Assembly: GCF_003628305.1 (NCBI RefSeq)
Contig: NZ_RBZM01000004.1
Location: forward strand, 744,001-808,000
Length of the DNA: 64,000 nucleotides
Direction: 5' to 3'
Source: Cohnella endophytica
Lineage (GTDB): Bacteria; Bacillota; Bacilli; Paenibacillales; Paenibacillaceae
The position numbers and the translations under genes are program-made. The stretch's first letter is position 1, and each line of letters starts with the position of its first letter. Below, one piece after another: positions 62,764-64,000 of the stretch. The notes beneath the pieces were generated by a model that saw nothing but the letters and a program-made list of their open reading frames with translations, was not told the DNA's origin and searched no databases.

Positions 62764-63159
62764 TTGACCAAAGGCGTGAGAAACATTAAAAACGATACTA
62801 AACCGATATTTAGTTACTTAGGGTTCGGAATATTTTTCGCAACATTGCTAATCCATCTAATCTATAAATTCATAAAGATTACAGATGTGGGAGTAGGGAT
62901 GCTTTTGTCCCTTCTAAATGCATTGTTATTAGTATTCACTTTGTTATGGAGTGTAATGGGGATAATTGAATTTTCATTATTAATGAAATCACACACTATT
63001 ATCAGAAATTCATTTAGAAATAATGAAATCCACAATTTTGAATACAAGATAAAACTAAGAAGACAAAAAATTTATTTGTCAGTAAATGTAGGCTATTTAA
63101 TTATTATCATATGTCAGTTTGGATATGTCATAAAAAACTGGGATGAAGTAAATATTTAA
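62764..63159 (+). CDS. Cassette 35 membrane protein (exact duplicate of cassette 13)
   Basis: 131-residue membrane protein identical to the product at 46566-46961. The whole cassette (62754-63394) repeats cassette 13 (46556-47196), same length of 641 bases, with no difference I can find by eye. Identity ends at the R' boxes on both sides. Confidence 0.75.
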   Translation: MTKGVRNIKNDTKPIFSYLGFGIFFATLLIHLIYKFIKITDVGVGMLLSLLNALLLVFTLLWSVMGIIEFSLLMKSHTIIRNSFRNNEIHNFEYKIKLRRQKIYLSVNVGYLIIIICQFGYVIKNWDEVNI

Positions 63160-63201
63160 GTTTAAGTATTTTGATTGCAATTCAAAGATGCGGTCAACTT
63201 C

Positions 63202-63400
63202 AGCTAACACCATGTTCACGCATCGGCGGACGAGCCGCCTCGGTCCGGCAGGAGTTAGATGTGGGTTCGCAGAAGTAATTGGAAGCAGCAGGGAAGCAGA
63301 ATCAGCCGGACACATCCGCACCGACTAACTGCGCATTCGCGCAGCCGGCGACGTTGTCGCCTTAAGTCGGTGGGACGTCGTGAACACAAGAACGTTATCT
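63202..63400 (+). repeat. attC-like site 35 (copy of site 13)
   Basis: R'' AGCTAAC (63202-63208), complementary to the R' of site 34; R' GTTATCT (63394-63400), which differs from the GTTATAT of site 13 only in the part contributed by the following cassette. Confidence 0.93.
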
Positions 63401-63570
63401 GAAAGCCCCCAAGTGCAAAATTTTTCAAATACATTTATTTGTTGTAAGATAGAAACAAATAATTTAGGAAGTGAGGTTATTCTATGATACCTCCTTATGT
63501 TGTAGATCTCTAGGTACGTTGCCCAATACCCTTTTAACGGGTAAATCTAAAGCAATTACCAGGGATCTTA

Positions 63571-63852
63571 TTGTTTAATGATGATGAAGTAAAAGCATGG
63601 GAATTGGAACTGCATTATAAGTATTTGAATGGACAGATTAGGTTTAAGAGAGATTTCGATCCAAGGCTTAAGAACCTCAATGAATATCGAAATCACAGAA
63701 TAACCAAACACGTTTATAATCATGAAGTTAAATGGATCCGAAAACTCACTCAAAAAAGATTTAGAATGAAATTCAAACGTAATATCTTAAACGAAGAATA
63801 CTATAGACCTGTACCACATGATTTTCGAACATATGGATGGTTGTCTTTTTAA
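63571..63852 (+). CDS. Cassette 36 hypothetical protein
   Basis: 93 residues, basic (RFKRDFDPRLKNLNEYRNHR; RMKFKRNILNEEYYRPVPHD), family unknown. TTG 63571 lacks a strong ribosome site. A good site, GGAAGTGAGG, instead precedes a nine-codon ORF (ATG 63484) that ends at 63513, so this gene may be damaged or read through a leader peptide. Cassette starts at 63395. Confidence 0.6.
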   Translation: MFNDDEVKAWELELHYKYLNGQIRFKRDFDPRLKNLNEYRNHRITKHVYNHEVKWIRKLTQKRFRMKFKRNILNEEYYRPVPHDFRTYGWLSF

Positions 63853-63927
63853 TCAGGTAAGGAGAGAAGAAATTCTCTCTTTCTTTTTTTATAAAAATTG
63901 ATTGTAATTCATGTATTGGGAGCCATC

Positions 63928-64000
63928 AGATAACACCATGTTCACGCGTCGGGGCATTCGCCCCTTGGTCCGGTAGGAGTTAGATGAGGATTCGAAGAAG
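63928..64000 (+). repeat. attC-like site 36 (cut by window edge)
   Basis: R'' AGATAAC (63928-63934), complementary to the R' of site 35; hairpin GGGGCATTCGCCCC is present. The rest lies beyond the window, so the array continues. Confidence 0.88.

Larger units (their letters stand above)
38245..64000 (+). mobile_element. Integron-like gene cassette array (36 cassettes, continues past the window)
   Basis: Cassette boundaries are set at the G^TT of each R' box. Thirty-six cassettes follow one another in the same orientation, each ending in a folded attC-like site. Cassette genes are AT-rich and mostly one per cassette; the sites are GC-rich. R'' of each site is complementary to the R' that opens the same cassette (31/36 exact). 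The array is still in progress at base 64000. It is named integron-like because host, recombinase and site architecture differ from known integrons. Confidence 0.9.

Noticed and set aside
38911-64000. CRISPR array
   Set aside because: Repeats are 145-199 bases with spacers of hundreds of bases containing genes; no cas genes; the R box rule points to cassettes.
38911-64000. Dispersed structured RNA such as HEARO/OMEGA, group II introns or REP/BIME-type elements
   Set aside because: No IscB, reverse transcriptase or maturase ORF is present. The elements alternate strictly with genes, share one orientation, and their end boxes pair across the intervening gene, which those elements would not explain.
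36611-64000. Insertion sequences or prophage genes
   Set aside because: No transposase, phage structural or lysis gene is seen anywhere in the accessory part.

Overview
The window looks like the chromosome of an endospore-forming member of the Bacillota, most likely in the Paenibacillus/Cohnella group. The left part keeps the Bacillus-type order rnjB-tepA-ylzJ-spoIIIE ... ymfF-ymfH-ymfI-ymfJ-ymfK-rodZ ... rimO-pgsA-cinA-recA-recX-rny-ymdB-spoVS ... korAB ... miaB-ricA. It carries sporulation genes (sleB, spoVS, spoIIIE) with recognisable sigma-G and sigma-H promoters, and it is fairly GC-rich by eye. I could not run any search, so family names rest on motifs and gene order.

Layout. 1-28.3 kb is housekeeping: RNA decay (RNase J, RNase Y), DNA translocation and repair (SpoIIIE, RecA, RecX, with a LexA box), radical-SAM methylthiotransferases (RimO, MiaB), phospholipid synthesis (PgsA), cell shape (RodZ), M16 peptidases and a 2-oxoacid:ferredoxin oxidoreductase. 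28.3-32.4 kb holds an unknown minus-strand gene and a biotin uptake locus, in which bioY diverges from two ECF ATPase genes (the second fused to an EcfT-like membrane domain) across a BirA-type operator. 32.4-36.6 kb is accessory metabolism (MFS, GNAT, VOC, HAD, MDR dehydrogenase).

From 36.95 kb to the right edge lies the main discovery: an integron-like system. A tyrosine recombinase (36953-38110) is followed by a candidate attI (about 38245-38314) and then 36 consecutive gene cassettes that continue beyond the window. Each cassette is one small AT-rich gene (occasionally none, or two) plus a GC-rich folded site of about 145-199 bp. Each site starts with an RYYYAAC-type box (R'') and ends with a GTTRRRY-type box (R'). 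The decisive observation is that the R'' box of a site is the reverse complement of the R' box at the start of the same cassette (31 of 36 exact, 4 more with one mismatch). It usually does not match the R' box of its own site (6 of 34 exact). This is what is expected if each cassette was once a circle cut and joined at G^TT, as in integrons. One cassette is present twice as an exact 641-bp copy whose ends fall at these cut points.

The system differs from textbook integrons in four ways. The host is Gram-positive. The recombinase is Xer-sized, without the IntI-specific insertion and with an extra N-terminal module. The recombinase gene points in the same direction as the array, with attI at its 3' end. 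The sites are larger and multi-branched, with strongly covarying stems. Recognisable cassette products include a GNAT acetyltransferase, a metallophosphoesterase, an SRPBCC protein, a DinB-like protein, a rhodanese, a DUF4272 protein, a HEPN-like protein, immunity-like proteins and many small membrane proteins. Most cassettes carry a ribosome-binding site but no visible promoter.
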